NCBI GenBank assembly: GCA_012932865.1
Contig: SAXG01000105.1
Coordinates: 41,116-105,115, forward strand
Length of the DNA stretch: 64,000 bases
Direction: 5' to 3'
Origin: Amylostereum areolatum
Lineage: Eukaryota > Basidiomycota > Agaricomycetes > Russulales > Stereaceae
Part shown: piece by piece, positions 35,214 to 43,599 of the stretch
How the letters are laid out: every line of letters begins with the position of its first letter
Numbering within the stretch: the first letter of the stretch is position 1
The notes under the pieces: model-generated
Told to the model about the DNA's origin: nothing
The model's input: only the letters and a program-made list of their open reading frames with translations
Database searches by the model: none
Position numbers and translations under genes: made by a program

Positions 35214-35446
35214 CTATCCCCCTCTCTAGAATCTACGTCTCGTAGATTCCTGAATCGAAGCGGTTCTAGTGGGATGTTTTGAACATGCTGTCGATCGCTC
35301 GCTCTCCGCCATTGGAGAAGGAATATTGTTGATGCGATGAATGTGAGGATCGTAAGTCCTACGATGATGCTGATGACGGCGATGAGCCAGCGTGGAGTGG
35401 GCGTATTAAAAATCGCGAGATCGGGTGATTGTGCTGATTGCATCAT
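35075..35446 (-). CDS. small single-pass membrane ORF ending in the 3' LTR
   Basis: ATG at 35444-35446, 123 codons, stop inside the LTR. Residues about 19-44 form one strong hydrophobic helix (WLIAVISIIVGLTILTFIAS then TIFLLQW) followed by basic residues RR, which fits type I/III membrane topology with a cytoplasmic C-terminus. The last 50 codons are LTR sequence. A membrane ORF between pol and 3' LTR sits in the position of env in retroviruses, but no signal peptide, cysteine pattern or fusion peptide is visible. It could be chance or a degenerate gene. Confidence 0.4.
   Translation of the reverse strand: MMQSAQSPDLAIFNTPTPRWLIAVISIIVGLTILTFIASTIFLLQWRRASDRQHVQNIPLEPLRFRNLRDVDSREGDSVTTCPRYFIFHCLTRKDVAKRRITTVPQLVTVSTTLPQIVTVSTA
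35217..35227 (-). promoter_or_regulatory. polypurine tract of the Gypsy element
   Basis: Minus-strand agagaggggga ends three bases before the 3' LTR, the expected place for the plus-strand DNA primer in reverse transcription. Confidence 0.7.
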
Positions 35447-35518
35447 GCTTCTGGGTTTGTCGCTTTCTGATGTTCACTCTTTATATCCTTGTCCGGACCT
35501 CAACGATAGAATTCTATT

Positions 35519-35905
35519 CTACCGCTTTACCCACGACTCTACTACTTTCATATCTTCTTTGTCTATCGTGGGAGATCCCAGCCTATGCCCTATCCTCGCC
35601 GTCATGACGGGGTCGTCGGGGTTTCTGAACCGGGGTCCATGCCTCTTGAAGACTCCTTTGATGCCGCACCTCCGCTTCGATTCCTGTAGTGCTTCTTCGT
35701 CGAGGCTTCTCGGCCTCTTCAGGGTGCGAGCGACGTCCGGACGGCTTAGGAGCTCCGTGACTCGCTTGAGATGACGAAGGAGTTCGTCGTCGCGTGGGTC
35801 GGGCGTGGGAGTGCGCGAAGGGACGGGCGAGGGAGGAGGAGTGGTGTGAGGAGTGGAGTCGGTGGTGGAGAGGTTGCGCGATGAGGGGGCGAGGGTGGAA
35901 GACAT
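35519..35905 (-). CDS. extra Gypsy ORF, 128 aa, Pro/Arg-rich
   Basis: ATG 35903-35905 to stop 35519-35521. N-terminus Ser/Thr/Pro-rich (TPPPSPVPSRTPTPDPRDDE), then a helical basic part (LLRHLKRVTELLSRPDVART, KRRCGIKGVFKRHGPRFRNP). It resembles no known domain. Same strand as pol, in the extra module. Confidence 0.4.
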   Translation of the reverse strand: MSSTLAPSSRNLSTTDSTPHTTPPPSPVPSRTPTPDPRDDELLRHLKRVTELLSRPDVARTLKRPRSLDEEALQESKRRCGIKGVFKRHGPRFRNPDDPVMTARIGHRLGSPTIDKEDMKVVESWVKR

Positions 35906-36052
35906 ATCGGTTGGTGTGGGTGGTGCGAGTGGGTTTGTTTAGGCGATGTCTGAGGGTGTTGTGGTCTTTGTCGCTTTCCTTTTTATCCTTACGATGCGGA
36001 GGGGCAATGATGTAATCATTGCCAGCAATCGTAAGCGATGATTCGTACATAA

Positions 36053-36268
36053 TCAAAACTGAGTCGTAAGCAGGCGACGCGTCCAGCGCGTCACGGGGAG
36101 AATATCAAGCGTTTCGCCTTCCTCGTAGCGATAGAAACCGGTATAGTAGAGAAGTCCGAGGAAAATATGCGTGCGGATGAGGGCGCAGTCCGTGATTAGT
36201 CCAAGGAGTGTCGTAAGCGATAGATGCGAGGGCGTAATGACGGGGGAAGAGGGAAAGTCCGAGTGCAT
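36053..36268 (-). CDS. extra Gypsy ORF, 71 aa, hydrophobic
   Basis: ATG 36266-36268, 28 nt after the stop of the zinc-knuckle ORF. It contains a hydrophobic stretch around LTTLLGLITDCALIRTHIFL and GLLYYTGFY, then a basic end (TRWTRRLL). Too short for assignment; coding status uncertain. Confidence 0.3.
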   Translation of the reverse strand: MHSDFPSSPVITPSHLSLTTLLGLITDCALIRTHIFLGLLYYTGFYRYEEGETLDILPVTRWTRRLLTTQF

Positions 36269-36295
36269 GATGATGGGTAAAGTCTGTCTGCGCGC

Positions 36296-38252
36296 TTACC
36301 AGGGCTTCGGCCAGTGAACCTTCGACTCCTCCGCTTCCTGCAAGTCCCAATCTTCCTTTTTCCAGAAGAGATCGTCGACGCGCCAGGAGTGATTGAAGCG
36401 CGAGGGGGGTTCTTGCTGAGTGCGGAGCATGGCGTCCTCCCAGTACAACCACTGTTCAGTGGCGTGCTGGGCGGCTTCGTGCGTCAGGCTCTCGCGTCGC
36501 GTGAGGAATCCCAGGAGCTGTCGGTGGGCGCGGGCGGTAGCGTCGGTACGTCGGAGGCGGGGGTGGGACATCAGTGTTCCTGGACCGTAACTGATATCCG
36601 GACGGTCCGGGCGAGGGTGAGGGGGAAGAGTCTGTGGTCGAAGGGGATGGTAGGATCGAGATTGGGGGAAGTGAGGGGGAGCGTTCTTGCGACGGGGGCA
36701 GTCTCGGCGGAGATGGCCTCGCTTGCCGCATTTCCAGCAGCGTTTCCGCGGCTTCGAGGGAATCGCGTCCCACTCTTCCTGCGTCCACGTGGTCGGCTCG
36801 TTGCTCCATGGGTCCGAGGGATTCTCGGCTGCTTCCTTCGTCTCGTCGTCCTTCTCCGATCTGTCCGTCGAGCTGTCCGATTCGTCCGCTGAACTGTCCG
36901 ACTCGTCCGTTAGGTTGAGTTCCTGTCTCCTGCGAGCGCGCTCCTCCATCATCCGATCGACTATCCTCTTGAGTTCTCTGAAGTTCTTCCTCACCCGATG
37001 CATTGGGGAGTCTGAACTCTCTGATCCGCTTGACTGGTCTTCCGTTGGGCTCGGTAGAATCATGTTTACGTCGCTGTGCGGTGACTCGGGGATCCTGGGC
37101 GACGGGATTTCGAGCGTAGTCGGGGTGCGGACGTGGGAATGAGGGATAAGGGGCGTGGTTTCCGTGCCAAGGCATGGGAGTGTCGCTAGCAGATAGTGGG
37201 AATGGAGTTGGCGTTCTATGCACGGCGGGCAGCTGAGGAGGTGTCCTAGGTACCGGTCGCGGACTGCTGGCCGGTCGTCCGGTTGATTGTCCGGGCTCTG
37301 GAAGGACCAGGGACTGTCCCGATAGCTCTCTTGGCAGGGGCTGTCTGAACTGCTCTCCGGGTAATCCGTTTCTAACGATGGGAGGCTGGACGGGGTTAAG
37401 CTGGGTGATGTCGGGGATGGGTAAGGATCCTGGTGGCGTAGGGGCAGTGACGGGTCGTGGAGGGGCGTTAGGAAGGAACGGGGGTCTGGTGAGGGCGGAT
37501 GCGATGGGATCGGGTCGAACAGTGTAGCCCGGGGAGATGTGATGTCCATGGAAGATAAGGTCGATGTCGGGGCCTTCCTTTGAAGACATATGGGGAACTC
37601 CAGTAGTTTCCATTCGTCTTCGGAGGATTTCTCCTTCGTAGGCGGCGCGGAAGGTGTGTCTTTCCCAGTTAAGCCAGTTGACTCTGAGTCCGACTTCAGT
37701 GAGGAACCTTCGGAGTTCTGCGATGTTGAGTATAGCCGCTGCGCTAGCTTCCTGAATCGTCGAAGGAGCTTGACCTCTCGTTCCTCCATTTCGGTCGAGA
37801 GCGTCAGGTACCTCAAGTCCAGCTGGTGGAGTTCTTCGTCGAGCATCTTGTTGTGGTCTTCCAGGATGCCCTGGACGTCGGCCGACTCCCTCCTGAGGTC
37901 GTCGATCCGCTGCCTGGCCTGTTCGATCGCTACTCCGGCTATCATGTGGGCTATCTGGTTCTCTAGGATCGGGGAATCGGGCGTTGGGACTTCCGTAGCT
38001 CCGGGCCACGGGGATTGCATTAGCACCTGTGAGGAATCCGGGTGCTTCAGTTAGGGTTCTTCTGTGTGCTTCTAAGCGGCTTACCCCTTGCTCTTCCGTC
38101 TGTTCTTCCGTCTGGTCCTGACCTAGACGGAGAAGGTACTGACTTAATTGCAAGGATTGCTGCCGATCGAGCGATGAAGCAGTCTCCGCAGAGGGCGCGT
38201 TCCTGTTGAGAGTGGTGAACTCGGTTGCAGACGAGGCGGAGGTGGTCGACAT
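36296..38252 (-). CDS. spliced extra Gypsy ORF with CCHC zinc knuckle, 632 aa
   Basis: Exon 1 runs from ATG 38252 to 38085 (56 codons) and joins in phase, through a clean GT-AG intron at 38027-38084, to exon 2 (38026-36296). The first part of exon 2 is a predicted coiled coil (EQARQRIDDLRRESADVQGI, LTLSTEMEEREVKLLRRFRK). The middle is Pro/Ser-rich, followed by acidic serine repeats (DESDSSADESDSSTDRSEKD). Near the C-terminus is CWKCGKRGHLRRDC, a perfect C-x2-C-x4-H-x4-C knuckle, then a basic tail. Coiled coil plus knuckle looks gag-like, meaning an RNA-binding structural protein, but the position after pol is unusual. It could be a second gag acquired from another element. Confidence 0.6.
36456..38252 (-). 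CDS. alternative-frame ORF from the unspliced mRNA, 598 aa
   Basis: The same ATG (38252) read without removing the 58-nt intron stays open for 598 codons, in a different frame from the zinc-knuckle ORF, overlapping it from 38026 to 36456. Composition is Pro/Arg/Ser-rich (LPSPSTTDSSPSPSPGPSGY, RRYRPRPPTAPG) with a short hydrophobic-charged part near ILNIAELRRFLTEVGLRVNW. It has no recognised domain. It could be a genuine intron-retention product or a frame kept open by the codon bias of the other. Confidence 0.35.
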   Translation of the reverse strand: MSTTSASSATEFTTLNRNAPSAETASSLDRQQSLQLSQYLLRLGQDQTEEQTEEQGVSRLEAHRRTLTEAPGFLTGANAIPVARSYGSPNARFPDPREPDSPHDSRSSDRTGQAADRRPQEGVGRRPGHPGRPQQDARRRTPPAGLEVPDALDRNGGTRGQAPSTIQEASAAAILNIAELRRFLTEVGLRVNWLNWERHTFRAAYEGEILRRRMETTGVPHMSSKEGPDIDLIFHGHHISPGYTVRPDPIASALTRPPFLPNAPPRPVTAPTPPGSLPIPDITQLNPVQPPIVRNGLPGEQFRQPLPRELSGQSLVLPEPGQSTGRPASSPRPVPRTPPQLPAVHRTPTPFPLSASDTPMPWHGNHAPYPSFPRPHPDYARNPVAQDPRVTAQRRKHDSTEPNGRPVKRIREFRLPNASGEEELQRTQEDSRSDDGGARSQETGTQPNGRVGQFSGRIGQLDGQIGEGRRDEGSSRESLGPMEQRADHVDAGRVGRDSLEAAETLLEMRQARPSPPRLPPSQERSPSLPPISILPSPSTTDSSPSPSPGPSGYQLRSRNTDVPPPPPTYRRYRPRPPTAPGIPHATREPDARSRPARH

Positions 38253-38346
38253 TGCTAGATGAGACGATCGGATTGGTGGAGGAAGTGTTGGCTGCGTTTG
38301 GGGTGGTGGACATTGGTGATCTGTCTTGTTGAACCCGTAGGGTTTT

Positions 38347-38357
38347 TATCCCCCTCT
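38347..38357 (-). promoter_or_regulatory. second polypurine/TATA-like site after pol
   Basis: Minus-strand agagggggata is identical over 11 nt to the 3' PPT region (35215-35225) and continues as ataaaaac. An ATG follows about 35 nt later at 38313. It may be an internal PPT or a TATA-like start for the 3' ORFs. Confidence 0.4.
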
Positions 38358-38593
38358 TGTTGGCAGTGCATTCGCCTGAATGCCGTTGAGTCTCACTAAT
38401 GTCTCACTTTCGTCTTGCGTTTCTTTCGTCTTGTTGGTCTTCGTTCTCGCTGCGTTGCGTCGGTTTCGTCGCGATCAGTGGTTTCTGTGTTGGTATCTTT
38501 GATTGGCTGTGGTGGCAACTTCGGTGCCTTGGGGTTATTCCGATGGAACTCTGCGATCGCATCTTTTGATCCCTCTAGATTAGATGCTGGTTC

Positions 38594-41500
38594 CTATGTG
38601 TTACCGGAGTCTGGGTATCCTTTCCATTTTACGAAGTAATGTAGCGGTTCTGAATATCGTTTGTCTAATTTTGAGGCTACTATCGTTTCTAGTTCGTAGA
38701 GTTCTTCATCGTTTACTAGTTCTGGAGGCGGTCTTTCGTAAGCTTCGCCGTATTGTTCTGTTTCTTTGAATGGAATCAACAATGCTGCGTGGAATACTGG
38801 ATGTATTTTCCACTTCGTCGGTAGTTCTAGGCGGTAGGTTACCGGTCCTATAACCTTTTCGATTTTGAATGGGCCGAATCGTTTCGGTGCTAGCTTGGTT
38901 TTCGGGTATACCGTGTTAAGGTTTTTTCCGTCTAACCATACTTGGTCGCCTTGTTTGAGTTGATCTCTTAGCGTGAACGTTTGATCATGCTGCATTTTCA
39001 TCAATTTAGCAGCTATTTCCAGACTTGCTTCCGCGTTGTCCCATGCGTCCTTAAAGTTTTTTATTCTTTCTTCGGCCGTCGGTATTCGCGGATCGGTTGG
39101 TATTGCCGGATTGAAAACCGGTTGATACCCGTGTAGGAGTTCGAATGGGGAAGCTTTCGTAGCTGAATGTTGCCTTATGTTGTGTGCAAATTCTGCTTTT
39201 GGTAGGAGTTTCGCCCAATTCGTTTGATCTCCGTTGCAGAATGCTCGAAGATATTGTTCTAACTCTTGATTCACTCTTTCTGTTTCGCCATCTGTTTGGG
39301 GATGATACGCTGTACTGAGCGATGAAATAACTCCGAGGCTTTCGCAGATGGATTGGAATACTTTGGATGCGAATTGAGGACCTCGGTCCGATATCATTCT
39401 TTTCCATAGTCCAAATCGTCTGTAAACGTTGTCGATCAGAAGGTCGGCTGTTTCTTCTGCGTTGATCGTCTTTAGGCACGGTGTGAATACTGCGGTTTTG
39501 GTGAACCTATCGACGACTACGTTGATCGAATCGAATCCGTTGGAGATCGGAAGATCTGTAATGAAATCTGATGTGATTGTTTCCCATGGTCGTTCTGGTA
39601 TTTCCGTAGGTTGTAATGGGTGTTTCGCCGGATGCGTGACATTCTTCGTTGACTGGCATACGGGACATCCTTGAACATAATCTTTTACGAAGGAAATCAT
39701 CTTTGGCCACCAAAAGTTTCTTTGTACCAGCTCCAGAGTTTTCATTTCGCCTGGATGTCCAATCGTTTCCAGATCATGATGCGATTTTAGGATCATGCGT
39801 CGAAGTTCGAGATTCTGTGGCACATAGATCTTTCCTTTTCTGATGATCAGATCGTTCTCGAAGTTCCAATCTTCGATTCCTTTTGCGAGGGTGCGTGGTC
39901 CCGATCTTTTGATCGTATCTAACGCTGTCCAAACTTCATCATCTAGGTGTGAGAAGTTTCTTAGTTCTTTGAGAAGTTCTTTGTCTCCGACTGCTTCGAC
40001 TGTTCCTCTTCCGGTGGCTCTAGCCCTGAAAACCGAAGGGTGAAGCAGGATGCGGTCGTCGTTGTCTGGAATGTCTTCCTTATGATCTGGTCTTCTAGAA
40101 AGTCCATCTGCCTTGTTTGTACTTCCTGGTTTGTGCACCAAGGTGTAGTCGAAATGGGACAGATATAAGCTCCATCGTGCTTGCCGTCGATTGAGTTTCT
40201 GCGCTGTTGTGAAATATTCTAGATTTTTATGATCTGTCCAGATTTCGACTTTGTGGTTCGCTCCTTCTAGATAGTGTCGCCAGTGTTCTAAGGCTTTCAC
40301 TACTCCTAAGAGTTCTTTGTCGTATATCTCGTAATTTTGTTCCGCGGGTGACAGTGATTTGGATAGGTACGCGACCGGATGCCATCTTTCGATCTCATCT
40401 GGCTGCGATAGTATAGCTCCGTACGCGAAATCGGAGGCGTCACTCTCTATGCGGAATGGTTTGTTTTCATCGGGCATGATTAAGATTGGGGACGACGTGA
40501 ATTCTCGTTTTAGTCTTTCGAAGGTACGTTCACATTCGGTCGTCCAGTTCCATTCGTGGTCTTTCTTTGTGAGCTGGAATAGGGGTCTGGCGATCTTAGA
40601 ATAGTCTTTGATGAAGCGTCGATAGAAATTTCCAAATCCGAGGAATGATTGGACTTCTTTTACTTTCCTCGGTGTGGGCCATTCTGCTAGCCCTTGGACT
40701 TTGACCGGGTCCATCTGTACCTTGTTGTGCGTGATTATCACGCCTAGGTATTCGATCGATGGTCGTTCGAAGAAGCACTTTTCTGGTTTCAGGAATAGAT
40801 CGTTCCGTTCTAGAAGTTGGAGGGCTTCTTTCATCAGTTTCCTATGTTCGTCGAGTGTTTCTGTAAATATCAGTATGTCATCCATATAGACCACCACTTT
40901 TCCGGTGTCTATTAATTCTTTGAACAGTGCGTTCATCATTGCTTGGAATGTTGCGGGTGAGTTGGTTAGTCCGAAGAACATTACCATTGGTTCGAAAAGG
41001 CCTCTGTTTGTTTTGAACGCAGCTTTCCATTGATCTCCTTCTTTGATCCGAACATTGTTGTATCCCCATCGGAGATCGAGCTTTGAGAAGATCTTAGCGC
41101 CTTTTAATTTGTCGATGAGATCTGAGATGAGTGGTATCGGGTATTCATTTTTGACCGTGATCGAGTTAAGATAGCGATAGTCCTGTACTGGTCGAAGAGA
41201 TCCATCTTTCTTCTTGATAAAGAAGAAGGGTGATGATATCTCTGATTTTGATTCTCGGATGTACCCTTTTCGTAGATGTTCATCTATGAATGTGTCCAGT
41301 TCCTTCCGTTCCGGTACCGTCATTGGGTACACTTTACAATTCCGAGGTTTCCATCCTTCAGTCAGGTCTATCGCGTGATCCCAAGGTCTGCTGATTGGAA
41401 AGCGTTCCGACGCTTTCTTTTCGAATACCTTCTGATACTGTTTGTAACTAGACGGAATCATCTCATCGAGTGTCTTCTTCTTCTCTCCTATGGCCGCTCT

Positions 41501-42283
41501 TTCTGCGAGTTCTTGTGCCTTGGTTGCTCTTGCTGTTATCCAAATACCGGGTTCGTTTGTTTCTTCTGCAATCGGCATTGTTTCTACGTCAGTCTTTCCA
41601 TGGAACGTTCTGACTATCCTGATATCGGCGAGATCGGAGTTGAATTCGGGGTCTTCTTGTTCTTCTATCGTTGCGTGATGGTTGATCTTCTGTTCTTCGA
41701 ATGATGGTAGGAAGGGTTCGTCTTTTCCTTGGACGATCATTGTTTTACTCGTGGTGGAGCACGTACCTGGACATGTCTGTAGTGTAATCTGTCTCTTTCT
41801 CCAATCGATGCTAGGGTTGTGTTTTTTAAGCCAAGGGGTTCCTAAGATTACTTCGTCTCCTCCTAGGGCTGTGACGAATAGTCCTAGGCTTTCGCGGTGA
41901 ATTTCTCTGTTGATTCCTTCCATCGTCATTGGAAGGTATACCTTCTGTTTGATCTCTCCCAGAGTGTTTCGAGATCCGTCGACGTTGTATATCGGTATCG
42001 GTTTCTTAAGCTGGATCAGATTCATCTTGTGTTTTCGTACAAAATCTGGATGGATCAGAGTGCTGCTTGCTCCGCTGTCCAATAGCGCTTTTGCTGCGGC
42101 TTTACGGAACTTTCCATGAAACATAACAGGTATATGAATTGATGGAGCGTGTGTTGCTCCGTCTTGGTATGACCTTATATACACTGTTCTATTTACGTCA
42201 TCTTCTGTATCCTGTACAGAAGATCGACTTGAAAAGTTCATTGTCTGTGTCCTTTCAACAGCCGCGGTTGAAGGACGATTCAA
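38594..42283 (-). CDS. pol: Gypsy pol: PR-RT-RNaseH-IN-chromodomain
   Basis: 1229 codons after the gag frame. Protease ALLDSGASSTLI lies near residue 70; RT has the KLDLRWGYNNVRI and VVYMDDILIF motifs (catalytic Asp pair near residue 468); RNase H has ESDASDFAYGAILSQ and TDHKNLEYF. The integrase HHCC finger (HHDLETIGHPGEM, CPVCQS) precedes the DDE core, with Asp in TSDFITDLP, Asp in SDRGPQFASK and Glu in HPQTDGETERVNQELEQ. The C-terminal chromodomain starts YELETIVASKLDKRYSEPLH and is cut at WKGYPDSGNT by TAG 38594-38596, exactly where the conserved Trp (TGG) is expected. The frame stays open after the TAG for 65 codons to 38396. There is no ATG at the start, as expected for a frameshift product. 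Integrase and RT look intact. Confidence 0.95.
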   Translation of the reverse strand: MNRPSTAAVERTQTMNFSSRSSVQDTEDDVNRTVYIRSYQDGATHAPSIHIPVMFHGKFRKAAAKALLDSGASSTLIHPDFVRKHKMNLIQLKKPIPIYNVDGSRNTLGEIKQKVYLPMTMEGINREIHRESLGLFVTALGGDEVILGTPWLKKHNPSIDWRKRQITLQTCPGTCSTTSKTMIVQGKDEPFLPSFEEQKINHHATIEEQEDPEFNSDLADIRIVRTFHGKTDVETMPIAEETNEPGIWITARATKAQELAERAAIGEKKKTLDEMIPSSYKQYQKVFEKKASERFPISRPWDHAIDLTEGWKPRNCKVYPMTVPERKELDTFIDEHLRKGYIRESKSEISSPFFFIKKKDGSLRPVQDYRYLNSITVKNEYPIPLISDLIDKLKGAKIFSKLDLRWGYNNVRIKEGDQWKAAFKTNRGLFEPMVMFFGLTNSPATFQAMMNALFKELIDTGKVVVYMDDILIFTETLDEHRKLMKEALQLLERNDLFLKPEKCFFERPSIEYLGVIITHNKVQMDPVKVQGLAEWPTPRKVKEVQSFLGFGNFYRRFIKDYSKIARPLFQLTKKDHEWNWTTECERTFERLKREFTSSPILIMPDENKPFRIESDASDFAYGAILSQPDEIERWHPVAYLSKSLSPAEQNYEIYDKELLGVVKALEHWRHYLEGANHKVEIWTDHKNLEYFTTAQKLNRRQARWSLYLSHFDYTLVHKPGSTNKADGLSRRPDHKEDIPDNDDRILLHPSVFRARATGRGTVEAVGDKELLKELRNFSHLDDEVWTALDTIKRSGPRTLAKGIEDWNFENDLIIRKGKIYVPQNLELRRMILKSHHDLETIGHPGEMKTLELVQRNFWWPKMISFVKDYVQGCPVCQSTKNVTHPAKHPLQPTEIPERPWETITSDFITDLPISNGFDSINVVVDRFTKTAVFTPCLKTINAEETADLLIDNVYRRFGLWKRMISDRGPQFASKVFQSICESLGVISSLSTAYHPQTDGETERVNQELEQYLRAFCNGDQTNWAKLLPKAEFAHNIRQHSATKASPFELLHGYQPVFNPAIPTDPRIPTAEERIKNFKDAWDNAEASLEIAAKLMKMQHDQTFTLRDQLKQGDQVWLDGKNLNTVYPKTKLAPKRFGPFKIEKVIGPVTYRLELPTKWKIHPVFHAALLIPFKETEQYGEAYERPPPELVNDEELYELETIVASKLDKRYSEPLHYFVKWKGYPDSGNT

Positions 42284-43599
42284 AAACCCTGATTGTCTTT
42301 GAACATGTTGGCAGTGCGTGCGAACGTTTCACTGTCCATCTTGTTCACAAGCTTGGTGATCTGATCAATCGGGGATTCTTCCTCTGTTAGATTCGCTGTT
42401 CGTGCATTGATCGTTGTTTGGGTACGTTTCTCTGGGCAGTTCCTGGAGATGTGTCCTGGCTTCCGGCAATAGAAGCATGATCCTGATTTCTGGAGTTCGG
42501 TACGTTCTTGTGGGGTAAGGCGTCTGAAGTTTCGGCCGTTGTTTCCGGTTTGAGCGGCTCTGGCGGTGGTAACGTTTCCTTTGTTTCCGTTTCCTTTTCG
42601 GAATGGAACGTACGCCTGTGGTTTCTTGTATAGGAGGGTGAGGTCGCTCGTTGGGTTCATTGGTCTTGTATAATGCCGTTGGAATGCTTGAGCTTCTCGC
42701 CAGTTATTATCGATGCGCAATGCGAGTTCATACCATTCTTCAATATCGTTCGAGATGTGATCTCTCTTGAGGATCTCGACCACGATATCGTTGCGCAGTC
42801 CTCTCTTGAATTGGTCGATCAATGCTTTATGATCGTAACCAGCTTCCATAGCATAGTCTCTGAAGATCGTGATGTAATCTTTGGTGTCCATAGTGCCTTG
42901 TTCCAGGCGCTGTATGTTGAATCTAGCGTCCCTTCCGGGGTCTATTTCTCCAAAGGTCTCTAAGAAGTGGTCGCGGAACACCGTCCATGGAAGGTACGCT
43001 TCTGGATCTAGGCCGCGATCTCGTATCTTATCGATTTTGCTTATTAAAAGGGACGCCCAGTGAAGGGCAGGCCCATCGGTGAGATGTGAGAGCACGAAGG
43101 TTATCTTACGCATGTTGGCAGCATATGCGTTGGGGAATGCTATGAAGCGAAGTACGCATTGTTCTACGAACTTTGCTGCTTTTGCCCGATCCCTTCCGTC
43201 ATATACTCCTAATGCGTTTAACTTGAATCCTTTGTCCTTGTCGTCGGGCTTTGATCCAATTGTTCCTGTTCCTCCCGGTGGGGAATTCCCTGGTGGATAC
43301 TTTGATCCTTTCGGAAGATCTGCGGTTGCTCCTCTTCCGAAAACGTAGTCCTGGACTTCTTTTCCTTTCTTGTCTTCGATCGATCGGTCGGAAGGCGGTG
43401 GTGATGGTGATTGTGGCGGTCTCCATCTTATTGGTTCGGTCGTGTCAAATCCTAGGGAGAATCGAGTCTCATGTCTCGGTTTTGCGGGATCGGCTGGTGT
43501 TGGAGTTGCAGGCGTCTGGCGCGGTACATTAGTCTCTCCAGGGGGGACATTGCCAAGTGCGGTGGCGGGGTTGGGTATCGAGGTGGTGGTGTCTCCCAT
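42280..43599 (-). CDS. gag: Gypsy gag with CCHC zinc knuckle
   Basis: The first AUG of the element (43597-43599) starts a 439-codon frame ending at TGA 42280-42282. The capsid-like region has the Ty3/Gypsy retrotransposon_gag features: FVEQCVLRFIAFPNAYAANM, ALHWASLLISK, FRDHFLETFGE, QGTMDTKDYITIFRDYA and LIDQFKRGLRNDIVVEIL. The nucleocapsid has CFYCRKPGHISRNC (C-x2-C-x4-H-x4-C). The same frame is open for another 269 codons upstream, back to the end of the 5' LTR, without any Met. The gag stop is preceded directly by the heptamer GGGTTTT. Confidence 0.9.
   Translation of the reverse strand: MGDTTTSIPNPATALGNVPPGETNVPRQTPATPTPADPAKPRHETRFSLGFDTTEPIRWRPPQSPSPPPSDRSIEDKKGKEVQDYVFGRGATADLPKGSKYPPGNSPPGGTGTIGSKPDDKDKGFKLNALGVYDGRDRAKAAKFVEQCVLRFIAFPNAYAANMRKITFVLSHLTDGPALHWASLLISKIDKIRDRGLDPEAYLPWTVFRDHFLETFGEIDPGRDARFNIQRLEQGTMDTKDYITIFRDYAMEAGYDHKALIDQFKRGLRNDIVVEILKRDHISNDIEEWYELALRIDNNWREAQAFQRHYTRPMNPTSDLTLLYKKPQAYVPFRKGNGNKGNVTTARAAQTGNNGRNFRRLTPQERTELQKSGSCFYCRKPGHISRNCPEKRTQTTINARTANLTEEESPIDQITKLVNKMDSETFARTANMFKDNQGF
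42283..42289 (-). promoter_or_regulatory. candidate -1 ribosomal frameshift heptamer GGGTTTT
   Basis: In gag codons it reads CAG GGT TTT TGA, i.e. G_GGT_TTT, which fits X_XXY_YYZ. A -1 slip after TTT gives TTG AAT CGT, the first codons of the pol frame, and avoids the TGA. No downstream pseudoknot was modelled. Confidence 0.65.

Noticed and set aside
38594..38596. TAG in pol as a programmed retroviral readthrough site
   Set aside because: It lies within the chromodomain at an invariant Trp rather than between domains or between gag and pol; a point nonsense mutation is simpler.
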